DNA of 64,000 nt from Gambelia wislizenii (GCA_030847615.1 JAUMIR010000003.1:59319001-59383000); one strand, 5' to 3'. Positions 1 through 10,551 are shown, counted from the stretch's first letter. Program-made: numbers and translations. The notes: generated by a model not told the origin, from the letters alone.

Positions 1-7
1 AAAAAAT

Positions 8-118
8 ACCACCTCAGAATTCTCAGCACTTGGTGTTCTGTTGGCAGTCTCCCAGATACTAGCCAGAGATAACCCTGCTTAGCTTCCAAGATCAGAGGGG
101 ATCTGATGCCTTTAGGGT
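8..118 (-). repeat. 5S rRNA-derived SINE, truncated
   Basis: Read on the minus strand, this matches the 5S rRNA internal control region: a box-A-like AAGCTAAGCAGGGT followed by a degraded C-box (CTGGCTAGTATCTGGGAGAC; 5S has CTGGTTAGTACTTGGATGGGAGAC). The part after the 5S head (positions 8-45) matches the body of the better copies at 21303-21530 and 27098-27316. The copy ends near the window edge without the BovB-like tail. It is a transposed Pol III-derived repeat, not a 5S gene. Confidence 0.7.
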
Positions 119-127
119 AAGTCAACA

Positions 128-678
128 TCTTTTCAAGTTCTACAATATCCTTTTTGAAGTGTGGTGAACAAAACTGTATACAGTGTTCCTAATTCAGTTG
201 CACCACAGATTTGTATAACGACAGTTGTGATAGTGACAGTAAAAAAAAAAAAAAAAAGATTCCTTTTCTACTGATCCACAACACAGATCTCTTTATTGGC
301 TGATCATTAGTAACTCATATTCCATCAGCATATGTGTGAATTGGGTAATTTGTTTCTAAAAAATAGCCTCCCCCAAATAGCTCATCATTTTACATATTCT
401 TGTATTGAAGCTATTTTAATACTTATTCATCCAGTTTGGAGATTCTTTTTTTGAGCTCTTTGTAATCAAATTTTCTTCTAACCCTCATAAATAATTTGGT
501 GTTGTTAGCAAGCACAGCTGCTTCACTACTCACCTCTAGCTCCAAATAATTTATAAATGGGTTTAAAAGCACCCATCACAATATAGATTCATAGGGATGA
601 TCCCAGTGTTTACATCCTTGCATTATAAAAAATAAATTTCTACTCTCTGATTTCTGTTGTTTGGCCATTTACCAGTCT
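128..678 (-). mobile_element. Old CR1/L3-like LINE remnant, RT and C-terminal part
   Basis: Translated on the minus strand in pieces, this gives a decayed CR1-type reverse transcriptase stretch: LNPFINYLELEVSSEA followed by AVLANNTKLF, where a functional CR1 would have FADDTKLF, then KELKKRISKLDE. The last part (128-240) is the segment that in this family follows the palm and reaches the 3' region. Both catalytic aspartates of the FADD box are lost, several stops are present and an A-run at 241-257 interrupts it. It is a dead, old copy. I recognise it from the order of conserved segments; exact subfamily is not certain. Confidence 0.6.
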
Positions 679-710
679 ATAATAGGGTTTCTTCCATTCT
701 ACTTCATTCT

Positions 711-918
711 ACTTCACATCACACACAGCAGTATATTCCACTTTAACTGCCATGGTAACCTCCTGTGGAATTCTGGGGTTTGTAGTTTAGTGAGGCCCAA
801 GAGCTCTCTGGCTAAGAATTCTAAATGCCCCTCCCTAAACTTCAGAGCAGTATTCCATAGGATGTTGCAATGACAGTTAAAATGGAATATAGCGCAATAG
901 CAGTATAGTGTGATATGA
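711..918. repeat. MITE, TTCACACTACAC-type terminal family, copy 1
   Basis: The two ends are inverted repeats (CTTCACATCACACA at the left; the reverse complement of the right end begins CTTCATATCACAC), followed by the paired inner motif ATTCCACTTTAACTGCCAT / ATTCCATTTTAACTGTCAT. The middle holds the family signature GTTTGTAGTTTAGTGAGGC and CCCCTCCCTAAACT. Related copies lie at 32030, 33085 and 43368. It is non-coding; the overlapping short open frames on both strands are by-products of the inverted structure. Confidence 0.75.
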
Positions 919-2164
919 AGCATTATATATGCTGAAGACTTCATCAAAAGCATTTGGGAAATGCTCCAGAGCAGATTTTCAGATGACACAGAAGGCTGGT
1001 GGAAAGGGGAGAAGGACCAAGTCCTATTGAAGGTGTGTGGGAGGGAGGACGTGAAGAGGAAGAGGAACGTTTTTATCCTGGTTTTGTAATGGAACTTTTT
1101 CCACCAGTGGAATGTCATCACTGAATGTTGGCTTTAAGTTTTTGATGCTTTTCTTTCAGCAGGTAGGTGGGAATGTTGCTTTACACTTAAATATGATCTG
1201 TATCATTATAGTAAACCCAGTAGGGAAGAGGTCATTTTTAGATCAGCTAAGAAGAGAGGCTTGGAACATAAATAGCTCTATTAGAAATGGTGAATGGTTT
1301 TTATTACCAAAATATTATTTGTTTTTGTAAAACTGGAGACTGTAAATCAGAGATTGGGATCTTACATGTTTTGAACTTGACCTGAAATCTTGTTTTGATA
1401 AGTTGTCCACTGGTTTGTTCCTTGATAGTAGTATCAGTTTATTGTGGAGTTGTTTGTTTATATATTTTAAAATTAGAAATAAACAAAAGAATGTGCCTTT
1501 CTTTTAAGGCACATTTATGTGTGGAAGACAGATTCTAGCCTGTGTAGCTATGAACCTAAGGGTGTTAATTATTCAAGAATCAAGAAGAAAACAAATATTT
1601 TTTTTTAAAAAAATCTTGTATAACTACCCCAGTTCTGAATATAAATATTGGTTTGCTTTTCATTAATGAGTCTTCTACCCAGCTGGATTCCTATCAGTGA
1701 GGTATTGATACGGTGGTAACCATCCTTTAATGGGCAGAGACCTGATACATTTAACAGATGCCAAGCGTCAAATCCTAATAGATGAGGCTTGTTCTAGCAT
1801 GGATATACCTTGATAAAGCTTCCCCTGCCTACCTTTCTGCCTGACTGTGATGCTACTGTGTCTCTTGCACTCTGACTGTGTCAGAAAAAGATGGTTTCCA
1901 CTTTTAGTCAATAAAGATTAGTCAACAAGCCACACAAATTATTTTGGTAGGATATATGTACAATTTAATACTTGTAATTTGTTTTGAAGTTGATTCAGCT
2001 GTCATTCTCCAATGTGCCACCCTTTTTAAAGCTCACACTGCTGTATATTTGGCTTCATGTCCTTTAGATCCGTTGGTCTGACACTGATCTATATTTGCTT
2101 CTTCTTTCTTAATTACTAGGAAAAAAATGACATTTAAAAAATATCCTGTTGGTAAAGTTGAGGA
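919..2164. other. No gene seen; one perfect short hairpin
   Basis: I see no coding region or recognisable repeat here. The only structure is a perfect 10-bp stem at 1490-1515 (AATGTGCCTT ... AAGGCACATT) around a 6-nt loop. The sequence is AT-rich and otherwise unremarkable. Confidence 0.5.
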
Positions 2165-3460
2165 CCCTTGTGATTCCATGACCTTGAGTCAACTTCAACT
2201 CATGGGGACTCCGTGAATGAGACCTCTCCAAGACCCCCTGTCCTCAGGTCCTGCAGGCTCAGGGCCATGACTTCCTTGATTGAGTCTATCCATCTATTGT
2301 GCAGCTTCCTCTCTTTCTACTACCCTCCACCTTTCTTACCATTATTGTCTTTTCTAATGAGTCATGCCTTCTCATGATGTGGCCAAAGTACGACAGTCTC
2401 AGTTTAATCATCTTGTTTTCCAGGGAGAGCTTAGGCTTGATTTGTTCTAGGACCCATTTATTGATCTCTTTGGCAATCCACAGTATCTGTAGCATTCTTC
2501 TCCAGCACCACATCTCAAATGAATTGATTTTCTTTTTGTCAGTTTTCTTCACTGTCCAGCTCTCACTTCTGTACATGGCAACAGGAAACACGATGGCTTG
2601 GATAATCCTAACTTTAGTGTTCAGTTTTATATCTTTGTACTTTAGGATTTTGTTTTGTTCTTTCATAGCTGCCCTTCCCATTCCTAGTGTTCCTCTGATT
2701 TCTTGACTGCAGTCTCCATTCTGATCAATGATTGATCCAAGGTATGGAAAATCTTTAACTATTTCAATTTCCTCATCATCTGTATTGAATTTATGTAGAT
2801 CGTCTGTGATAATTGTTTTTTGTTTCTTAAGGTTCAACATTAAGCCTGCCTTAGCACTTTCTTCTTTGACTATCTTTAATAATTGTTCCAGGTCTTTGTT
2901 GCTTTCTGCTAGTAGTATGGTGTCATCTGCATATCTTAGATTGTTGACATTCCTTCCTCTGATCTTCACTCCTCCTTCCTCTGAGTCTAAACCTGCTCTG
3001 TGTATGATATTTTCTGCATACAAGTTGAATAAGTAGGGTGACAGAATGCAGCCTTGTCTGACTCCCTTTCTGAATGGGAACCATTCTGTTTTCCCATTTC
3101 TGTTCTAATGGTAGCCTCCTGTCCTGAGTAGAGGCTATGCATCAGGACAATCAAATGTACTTCAAGAGCAATCCATAGCTTTTGTGATCTATGCAGTCAA
3201 AGGCTTTGTTATAGTCTATGAAGCACATTGTAATTTTTCTCTGGAATTCCCTGGTGTGCTCCATTATCCAACACATATTTGCAATGTGATCCCTAGTGCC
3301 TCTTCCTTTCCTGAATCCTGCTTGCAACTCTGAAATTTCTCACTCTGTATATGGAAGGAGTCTTTTCTGTAGAAATTTGACTATGACTTTGCTTGCGTGG
3401 GAAATTAATGCAATGGTCCTATAGTTACAGCAATCCTGATTAGGTGTCCTGATTAGGTGT
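2165..3460 (-). mobile_element. BovB/RTE-clade LINE, 5'-truncated and broken
   Basis: The minus strand encodes pieces of an RTE/BovB reverse transcriptase in the right order: NYRTIALISHASKV near 3420-3375, a region around 3240-3140 with CFIDYNKAFDCIDH-type motif A, RQGCILSPYLFNLYAEN at about 3060-3012, and then an open stretch (about 3023-2286). That stretch contains GRNVNNLRYADDTILLAES, the palm YADD box, and the C-terminal SWTVKK, WCWRRML and LRLSYFGHIMRR motifs typical of BovB. Stops and frame changes separate the pieces. The 3' region (2165-2285) has the BovB-like ATGGGGACTCC/AAGTTGACTCAAGG tail. Known role of the family: target-primed reverse transcription, and supplying tails for SINEs. 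The endonuclease domain is absent. Confidence 0.85.
2286..3023 (-). pseudogene. BovB-like reverse transcriptase, C-terminal 245 codons open
   Basis: This is the longest intact stretch of the BovB copy. It begins within the palm (YAENIIHRAGLDSEEGG), carries the catalytic YADD at about residues 31-34, the conserved KAGLMLNLKKQKT helix, FPYLGSIIDQNGDCSQEI, and the thumb and C-terminal segment ending in KVEGSRKRGS. The reading starts at a non-ATG codon only because an upstream stop at about 3103 cuts the frame; upstream homology continues. It cannot encode a working enzyme, because motifs 0-A are separated by stops and the endonuclease is missing. Confidence 0.8.
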
Positions 3461-4021
3461 GGAGTATTCAAACTGCAGAGTGCCAGTATTGGTTTGAGTG
3501 ATGGTCTAGGATTCTGTGACTCAGCCATGAAAACTCAGTCAGCCTAAGGAGTTGTGTATATGAGGCAAAAAGACCACGGATTGCTCTGCAGTAAAGGCAA
3601 CTCACAGCAGCTGTGATTTATCTCAATGTTTTTTTTTGGGGGGGGGAGGGGGTTTAGGTAGTTCACAGGAATGTGAAGCTTTCCACGTTTGCTGTGCAAA
3701 TGGGCATGCCTGTGAATCAAGATGGCAGGTATGAGTGAATTACTTGCATTTTTATTCTCACTAGTTGCAGCCACCAAACAGTTTTTTTTAAAAAAAGTGT
3801 ATCTAAGGTGTGAAAGTGCGATATTTTGCCTTAATAGAAAAGCAAAAAACCCCAACCCCCTGTTTTATCACATTAGTGCTCACTCACTAAGACAAAACAA
3901 CAACACATGGCTGTTCTGGGCACTTGCCTCATTAGCAAGCCCCCCCCCCCACTCATCCAGCCAATCAGCTTTCAATTCCTGCTCCCTTTCCCCCTCCTGT
4001 ATTTTTAAAAGGGGTGGCATC
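3461..4021. other. Unassigned stretch with a CCAAT/TATA-like arrangement
   Basis: No homologous coding region is seen. It contains a G-rich run (3638-3655), an A/T tract (3781-3795) and a C-run (3942-3952). Just upstream of the LINE there is a CCAAT box (AGCCAATCAGC, about 3959-3969) followed some 30 bases later by GTATTTTTAAAAGGGG, which resembles a TATA element. This spacing is promoter-like, but nothing downstream other than the truncated LINE supports a transcript. Confidence 0.3.
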
Positions 4022-6417
4022 TTAAAGAAGAGACTCCAAGTCAACAATCTTCAACAAGCTACCATGAGAGACAACTTTCAGGCAAACCTGCAAACAAAAC
4101 TTGAAGACCATCCTACAGATCCTTCTCCTACAGTGCTTTGGCAACATATCAAAAACAGTATCCTACAGTCTGTGGAAGAATCCCTCGGGTTCTCCCACAG
4201 GAAAAATCAAGACTGGTTTGATAAAAACAACCAAGAAATCCAGGAGCTCTTGGCAAAGAAGAGAACTGCTCACCAGGCATACCTCGCCCAGCCAACTTGC
4301 CATGTAAGAAAAGCAGCTTTCCATCTCTCATGTAGTAAACTTCAACAAAAACTCCGAGACATGCAGAACAAGTGGTGGATCAATATAGCAGAAAAGACAC
4401 AATGCTGTGCAGATCTGGGGGATTCTAGAGGATTCTATGAAGCTCTTAAGGCAGTGTTTGGACCTACTTATCAGGTCTAAAGCTCCTTATACAGTACAGA
4501 TGGTCAAACATTAATTACTGATAAAGCCTCCATCCTGAATCGATGGGCTGAACACTTTCAAAGTCTCTTTAGTGCCAACCGAGTAGTCCAAGGCTCAGCT
4601 ATCCAACAAATGATACAAAAACTGATGAAAAATGAATTGGACATAGCTCCCACTTTGGAAGATACCCTTAAGGCCATACAGCAGATGAAAAACGGCAAGA
4701 CAGCTGGGATTGATGGAATCCCACCTGAAGTTTGGAAACACGGAGGTCATGTACTCCATGCTAAATTCCACGAACTCCTTGTGAATTGCTGGGAAAAAGG
4801 GGAACTGCCATCAGATCTCCAAGATGCAGTCATCATCACCCTATACAAGAAAAAAGGAAGAAAAAATCCGATTGATCAAACTATCGAGGCATAACACTGC
4901 TCTCTATTGCTGGAGAAATCCTTGCAAGGATACTCCTGAACAGATTAGTTCCTGCTATTGCTGAAGAACTTCTTCCTGAAAGCCAATGTGGCTTCAGAGC
5001 CAATAGGAGTACTACAGATATGGTATTTGCCCTTAGACAACTGCAAGAGAAATGTAGAGAGCAGAACAAGGGTCTCTATGTAACATTTGTTGACCTCACC
5101 AAAGCCTTTGACACCGTGAGTAGGAAAGGTCTGTGGCAGATCCTGGAAAGACTAGGATGTCCCCCCAAATTCCTTAAAATGATTATCTTGCTACATGAGG
5201 GCCAGCGCGGTCAAGTCAGATATGGCGATGCTCTTTCAGAGGCCTTTCTAATAACTAATGGAGTGAAGCAAGGTTGTGTTCTTGATCCAACTTTATTTAC
5301 AATCTTCTTCAGCATGATGCTCCAAAGGGCTATGGCAGAGCTCGAAGAAGAAGACAGCATCTATATACGTTACCGTACTGATGGTAGCTTGTTTAACTTA
5401 AGCTGTCTGAGGGCTCGCACTAAGACTCTAAACTATCTAGTCCGTGAGCTGCTCTTCGCTGATGATACTGCCCTTGTTGCCCACACAGAAGCAGCTCTGC
5501 AGCGCCTAACATCCTGCTTCGCAACAGCTGCAGAGCTGTTTGGGCTGGAAGTCAACCTGAAGAAAACAGAAGTCCTTTACCAGCCTGCACCACAGGACGA
5601 ACACCACCATCCCCACATTGCCATTGGCAAATCTGTGCTCAAGTCCGTTCAGCAGTTCACCTACCTGGGAAGCATCATCTCCTCAGATGCCAAGATTGAC
5701 AAAGAGATCGATCACAGATTAGCAAAGGCACATAGAGCATTTGAAAGACTTTACAAAAGAGTCAGGAGTAATAAACACCTGAGGCGAAGCCCAAAAATCA
5801 GTGTGTATAGAGCCATTGTACTGTCTATTCTTCTTTATGGGTCTGAAACATGGGTCACCTATCGCCACCACTTATGACTCCTCGAACGCTTCCATCAGCG
5901 TTGTTTACGCATAATCCTAACTATACACTGGACTGACTATGAGACGAATGTTGCTGTCCTTGAGCAAGCAGGGATCACCAGCATTGAGGCCATGATATTG
6001 AGAACACAGCTGCGCTGGGCAGGGCATGTTTCTAGGATGGAGGACCATCGCCTCCCAAAAATAGTACTCTACGGTGAACTCACCATGGGTCAGCATAAGA
6101 GGGGCGCTCCAAAAAAGCGATACAAGGGCTCCCTGAAACAACATCTCAGGCTCGGCCAAATTGATCACCAACAATGGTCTGCCCTGGCCTCACATTGGGA
6201 GGCATGGAGACACACTATCCACAATGCTGCAGCCTTAGTTGAGAACTCACACCGAACAAGTCTTGAAGAGAAACGACAACGCAGAAAGAATCACAACCCG
6301 GAAACATCACCCGAGGAGACCTTCTGCTGTGCCTTCTGCAACCGGACTTGTCTATCTCGAATTGGCCTTTTTAGTCATCAGTGTGCTTGCAGAAAATGCC
6401 GGATGAGTCCTTCCTGA
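4022..6417 (+). pseudogene. LINE reverse transcriptase with C-terminal C2H2 finger, disabled
   Basis: Three collinear open stretches make one protein: the linker (to 4480), the fingers (about 4483-4866, with GIDGIPPEVWKHGG) and the palm to C-terminus (about 4870-6417). Motif A is VDLTKAFDTVS, motif B GVKQGCVLDPTLF, motif C LLFADDTALVAH (about 5454-5480), so the catalytic aspartates are kept. Downstream are YLGSIISSDAKIDKEIDHR, LRWAGHVSRMEDHRLPK and a C2H2 finger CAFCNRTC...HQCAC. Breaks: an in-frame TAA at about 4478 (CAA in the expected codon), a 1-nt insertion in the A-run near 4855-4868, and a TGA at about 5875 where CGA is expected. Both nonsense changes are C-to-T. The family reverse transcribes its own RNA at nicked DNA. 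Confidence 0.8.
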
Positions 6418-6460
6418 ATCTTCGTTTGCGAAGAAAAGCCAGAGAGAGAGAGAGAGATTT
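4022..6460 (+). mobile_element. Vingi/RTE-like LINE, copy A, lacking the endonuclease
   Basis: This is the longest copy of the commonest LINE in the window. It covers the linker after the endonuclease, the whole reverse transcriptase and the C-terminal region with a zinc finger, then a very short 3' UTR: a perfect hairpin (TCTTCG-TTTG-CGAAGA, 6419-6434) and an (AG)n tail ending about 6456. The endonuclease part is missing, so it is 5'-truncated. I lean towards the Vingi clade (Ingi relatives lacking RNase H) because of the compact structure and the internally deleted derivative at 57866-58333, but RTE-type placement is possible. Other copies: 30921, 35944, 49335, 56060. Confidence 0.8.
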
Positions 6461-6470
6461 AAAAAAAAAA

Positions 6471-6575
6471 CTATCATGGTATTTTCTTGGCAACATCTAT
6501 TCAGAACAGGTTTGCCATTGCCTTTGTCTTAGGCTGAGACACTCTGACTTGTCCAAGGTCACCTAGTGGGTTTCT
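6471..6575 (-). repeat. Sauria-type SINE fragment
   Basis: Minus-strand sequence matches the central body of the Sauria-type SINE (ACCTTGGACAAGTCA, GAGTGTCTCAGCC, GGCAATGGCAAACC, GCCAAGAAAATACCATGATAG). The tRNA head and the BovB-like tail are missing. It lies immediately after the (AG)n tail of LINE copy A. Confidence 0.75.
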
Positions 6576-6806
6576 ACTTGTTCCAAAATGTTGTTACTAG
6601 CTATCTTGCATGTGGAACACCCTTGAACATTCTGTGCAGTAGGGCCCTTGAATTCTGCCCCAAATGTTTTCCTGAGGGCATCATTGATTTCTATCTCTGT
6701 TTGAGATACTGTACAGCCACAGAACTGATAGATCTAGATGGACTGCTGGTTGTCTGATCCCATGCATGGCCCTAACATCACACTTTAAACAATATGGAGT
6801 TCCTTG

Positions 6807-7025
6807 TTGAGGTGGTGTGCCTTCAAGTCATTTCCAACTTACAGCAACCCTAAGGCAAACTTATCATGAGGTTTTCTTGGAAAGATATGCCTTTGCCTTC
6901 CTCTGAGGTTGAGAGATTGTGACTTGCTGAAGATCAACCAATGGGTTTCCATGGCTGAGTGGGGATTCAAACCCTTGTCTCCAGAGTCATAGTTCAGTGC
7001 TCAAACCACTACACCATGCCAGCTC
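6807..7025 (-). repeat. Sauria-type SINE, near full length
   Basis: On the minus strand, starting at 7025, there is a tRNA-derived head with an A-box-like TGGTGTAGTGG and a B-box GGTTTGAATCC. These are followed by the body (CACTCAGCCATGG, TTGGTTGATCTTCAGC) and a tail GACTTGAAGGCACACC that resembles the BovB 3' end. Known biology: these SINEs are transcribed by Pol III from the internal boxes and moved by BovB enzymes. The copy is diverged from its sisters at 7731 and 29124, so it is old. Confidence 0.85.
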
Positions 7026-7730
7026 TCATGGAATTTCTACATGGAAATATCTTCATGTATGAGAAGGTAATGTGTCAAGAGCCCCTTTTGGATCCAGTGG
7101 TATTTCAAGAAAGTGTCAGAGCTCCCAAGACTGAGTTCACATCCTCTCCTATTTGTCCCAAAGCCAGTGAACAAAGAAAGACCACAGCATCATACAAGGT
7201 GCTGTACACAAACCTTCCCTTGGCCAATGTTGATGTTTGACCCAGCATGGTTCCTGGCATTCTTGTGCTTCAAATGTGGAAGAAGTAATTTCCAGTTCCA
7301 TGCTCTGGGTTTCACCCTGACCTCCCTGAAAAAGAGAGCACAGGGTCAGTCATGTTTATAATACAACCCATTAAAACAGGAAAATATGCAAAGCCTTCAT
7401 TCACAGAGATCCGGCTATTGTTAAACCGAAAATGATATTTTTGTTTCTAAAATTAAAAGGGGGGCATTTGTTGCTTTGTAGAATTTTGCTTTTTGTATGC
7501 ATCTGTAGGGTGTATTTGTGCCTCTGGTATTTTATAGGGTGTGTAGGTGGAGGGAGAGAGAAAAAGCAATCTGATCACTGAACTCAGATTTCAAGGAATT
7601 CTGAACAAAGTTCCACCCCCCAAAAGTAGGTTTCTTATGTTTGCTGTTGTTGCTGCTTCTCATAAAACTGCAAACCTTTTATAAATGCCTGCAGTGTTTT
7701 GACATTATTCTGATAAATCTTTCAGAACTT
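7026..7730. other. No gene seen
   Basis: No coding region or repeat family is recognised. Two overlapping open frames near 7110-7360 have no homology that I can recognise, no consistent codon pattern and no splice context, so I treat them as chance. Confidence 0.5.
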
Positions 7731-7964
7731 TTGTTGTTGTTGCTACTGCTGCTGCTGTTGTTTGCCTTCAAGTCATTTCTGACTTATGATAATCCTAAAG
7801 TGAACCTATCATGGTTTTTTTGGGGGGGGGGCAAGATTTGTTCAGAGGCTGAGAGGGTGTGACTTGCCCAAGATCACCTGGTGCTTTTCCATAGCCGAGC
7901 TGGGATACAAACTCTGGTCTCCAGAGTCATAGTCCAGCACTCAAACCACTACACCATGCTGGCT
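7731..7964 (-). repeat. Sauria-type SINE, near full length, with (GTT/GCT)n tail
   Basis: Minus strand, same architecture as the copy at 6807: head with TGGTGTAGTGG and B-box-like sequence, then body and BovB-like tail. It ends in an (AAC/AGC)n simple repeat, seen on the plus strand as GTT/GCT triplets at 7731-7762. A G-run (7823-7832) lies in the body. The leucine-rich open frame over the triplets is a low-complexity artefact. Confidence 0.85.
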
Positions 7965-8039
7965 TGGAAGCTTTATAGGGATTCTATCAAGAGAGGATCG
8001 GGAAAGATATACAATTTTCCTGGAAAGCAGTGGCTAACT

Positions 8040-8415
8040 GATGGCTTCCATGTCAGCAGAATGACAAATCTGCTCTGAGTTTAGTGCAGGCTTTGAAGGG
8101 GCTAGCCAAGATGCTGAAGCTATTTGGGTGATGTGGTCTAGTATCTTATTATGATTTAACCATTTGTATTTCCCAACAGACCTCTTAAGCCCCTGGTTTT
8201 CTGATGTTGTTTAAGAAAAATAAATAGGCTGGTGGCAAATTTCAGGAGTAGGCCCCACAACTGGCTACTTCATGTTTGTAACTATTCCAGAGAGAGCTAA
8301 GCATGTGGGAGTCTTTCAAAAGAGTCTTTGGACAACTGTATTTTGTACAGCTCCTTTAAAATTCAGACTAAAACCCAAAGCAGATCCAGCACCTCCCTGA
8401 TATGGAAGCTACTGA
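8040..8415. repeat. Palindromic MITE (GGTGGCTTCCATG family), split copy
   Basis: The left arm (8040-8125, GATGGCTTCCATGTCAG ... CTGCTCTGAGTTTAG) and the right arm (8335-8412, CTCCTTTAAAATTCAG ... ATATGGAAGC) are inverted copies of one sequence. About 200 bases between them are not part of the arms and may be a later insertion. Sister copies: 11529, 12607, 14345, 15513, 17193, 22660, 40392. Confidence 0.5.
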
Positions 8416-9908
8416 CACTGCTAGAAAGGCATCTTATCCCACTACTAAATTTCTTTTTCTAGTTGGAGACATAGCAAAGTGACTTTGGGGTATAAATGAA
8501 ATCATACTCTAAGATGAAGTAAAGCATCAGTCAGATCCAGCAGGTTGGTGCTTACCAAGGGGAGAACACATTTGGGTTTAACTTATCTGAAAACCATGTC
8601 CTCTGTTTTCAGTGATAATATATAACTAGGAAAGGACATTCTGCATATGCTCAGAGTCCCTTTTCATAATTTTGTGGGGCCTTGGAATTCAACACATCCA
8701 CATGCTCAGCATTTCAGACTCCATAAATATCATTTGTTTGTATGCCATTTTTATCTTTGTGCCTGCATGTTTTAGAGCTTGCTATGCCTGGTGGGAAAGG
8801 GTTAAGATAAAAATAACCCCAGCACACTGTGAAGAAATCACTGACACATTTTCCTTGAGGCTGTCCAGCTTAACGTGTACATAAGATCCCTTCTAGGAAA
8901 TCTCATTATTGGGGATTTTACACTTAAGTTAATTTTTTTCTGCTGCCTACAGACAACTCCCACCCCTCACATAGGACTTCACTGTGGTGTTGTAGGAAGG
9001 GGGTGGGGAGTGGGGGAAAACTTTCCAAAAGTGCAGAGAAGTCAGCCAAAGTTTGTTACAAGAAACTAACAAAATTGAATTTACCCAAAAAAAAAAAAAC
9101 CCAAAACAAAAAAGGCCTTGAAAGAAACACAAACCACCTCTTTGACACAAGGGTATTCACTCTGCAATCAGTGGAAGAGGTATATTGAATACGTTTGGGC
9201 CCAATCCACTAGACACAGAAGTGGTCCTGCTCAAAACCCATTGTATTATGTCCTTGATTTCTTGTACAGTGACTGGATGTAAGTGTCTTTGGTTCTATTT
9301 CCACCATTCTCTTGCACATAGTTAGATCTTCAAGCTCAATCATTCTGAAAAATTAGTTGACTTTAATTTTAGGGGAATAATGTTCAAACTTTAACAGACA
9401 ACTTCATTGGCTTGTCTTCTAGTCTCTGCTATCAATGCATTTTAAACTCTGTCCACCAGCAGAGGGCAGGTTGAGGAGCCAAGTTTACTAAAGTTTCAGG
9501 GCCTCATCCCCTGCACAGATTTGGCTTTAAGTTTCCAAGAGTGATAGGGAGGAGAGAGGGAAATTTATTGCTGCATGGATGTTCAATCTATTCTGGATGA
9601 AAAAAAGGACCAAGGGAGACAGGAGAGTCCTGATGCTCATATTGTTATGTGTGTCCCAGTTCTCTGAGAGGTGAGAAGTTCAATGTTTACCTGGATTTGA
9701 TTCCTTCAGATAGAGGTTATAGCAGGCTTATGTGATACTTTCAGGGTTTTTTTAGTTACATATTTTGAGAATAGGTGGAAATAATTGCTTCCTTGCTCCA
9801 ACAGGTAAGTCATGGTTCCTTGCTTCCACACCAGATCTCTAGGAAGACAACAATCACCCCTGATGCTGTTAGCAGACCAAGATTCTATGAGTTCAGTCCT
9901 GCACAGCT
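8416..9908. other. No gene seen
   Basis: Nothing recognisable on either strand beyond an A-rich run at 9086-9113 and short unsupported open frames. Confidence 0.5.
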
Positions 9909-10393
9909 CCAGGTTGACTCAGCCTTCTATTCTTCTTTAGGTCAGTAAAATGAGCCCCAGCTTGTTGGGGGCAATTAGCTAACACATTGTAAACTGTTTA
10001 GAGATTGCTTAAGCACTATAAAGAGGTATAGAAATGTAAGGAGATTTTCAGACAGGCAAAAATCGCCCCTTGCCGCGCGAGCAGCCTCCCGAAACTGCTG
10101 CGCGGCAAGGGTCTTTTTCGGACGACGCTGTGCCTCTAGCGAAGCCGTCCGTGTCACTTCCGTGAAGCTTGGGATGGCTCCGCGCCATATTTCAAGCACG
10201 GAGGCTGCCCGTGATTGAAATATGACGCGGAGCCGTCCCAAGCTTCACGGAAGTGACACGGACGGCTTCGCTAGAGGCACAGCGTCGTCCGAAAAAGACC
10301 CTTGCCGCGCAGCAGTTTCGGGAGGCTGCTCGCGCGGCAAGGGGCGATTTTTGCCTGTCTGAAAATCTCCTAAGTGCTATTGCTATTGCTTTC
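9909..10393 (+). repeat. tRNA-derived SINE (GGAGCCC family) 3' half, split by a foldback element
   Basis: Positions 9909-10039 match the 3' half of the second SINE family (TTTAGGTCAGTAAAATGAG, CAGCTTGTTGGGGGCAATTA, TGTAAACTGTTTAGAG). The tail TAAGTGCTATTGCTATTGC resumes at 10371 after the foldback element, so the two halves were once contiguous. Better copies lie at 12731, 48249 (minus) and 52675. Confidence 0.8.
10040..10370. mobile_element. GC-rich foldback (near-perfect palindrome) transposon, copy 1
   Basis: The whole 331-bp unit is an inverted repeat: about 160-bp arms starting GGAGATTTTCAGACAGGC differ at only about three positions and are joined by a short loop near 10205. It is flanked by TAA at 10037-10039 and 10371-10373, and removing it restores the SINE sequence exactly, so TAA is the 3-bp target duplication. 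The arms are rich in CpG. No open frame of its own is credible. Sister copies: 25865 and 55425. The 3-bp duplication and GG start fit a PIF/Harbinger-like origin (inference). Confidence 0.9.
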
Positions 10394-10551
10394 TAAGGAC
10401 TTTATCAAACATGGAAAATGTCAATTAAAAATGATGGGTTTTGGTCTGTTTTTAACTGCAAAAGGGCAATATCATCTGATCCACGTGCCCTTTCACTGTT
10501 ATGTGGCATCGTGATGACTCCATAGCTTAAGCCATCAATACTGCTGCTTTT

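Noticed and set aside
8..118. 5S rRNA gene
   Set aside because: Only part of the 5S sequence is present, diverged, and in sister copies it is joined to a BovB-like tail, so it is a SINE.
3959..4010. Promoter (CCAAT plus TATA-like) of a gene
   Set aside because: Only a 5'-truncated, broken LINE follows; the motif pair alone is too common to call a promoter.
7641..7862. Leucine-rich small protein
   Set aside because: The run of leucines is translated from the GTT/GCT triplet tail of a SINE.
10040..10370. CRISPR-like or terminator structure
   Set aside because: It is a single long inverted repeat with target duplications in a vertebrate genome, not an array of direct repeats with spacers and not a bacterial terminator.
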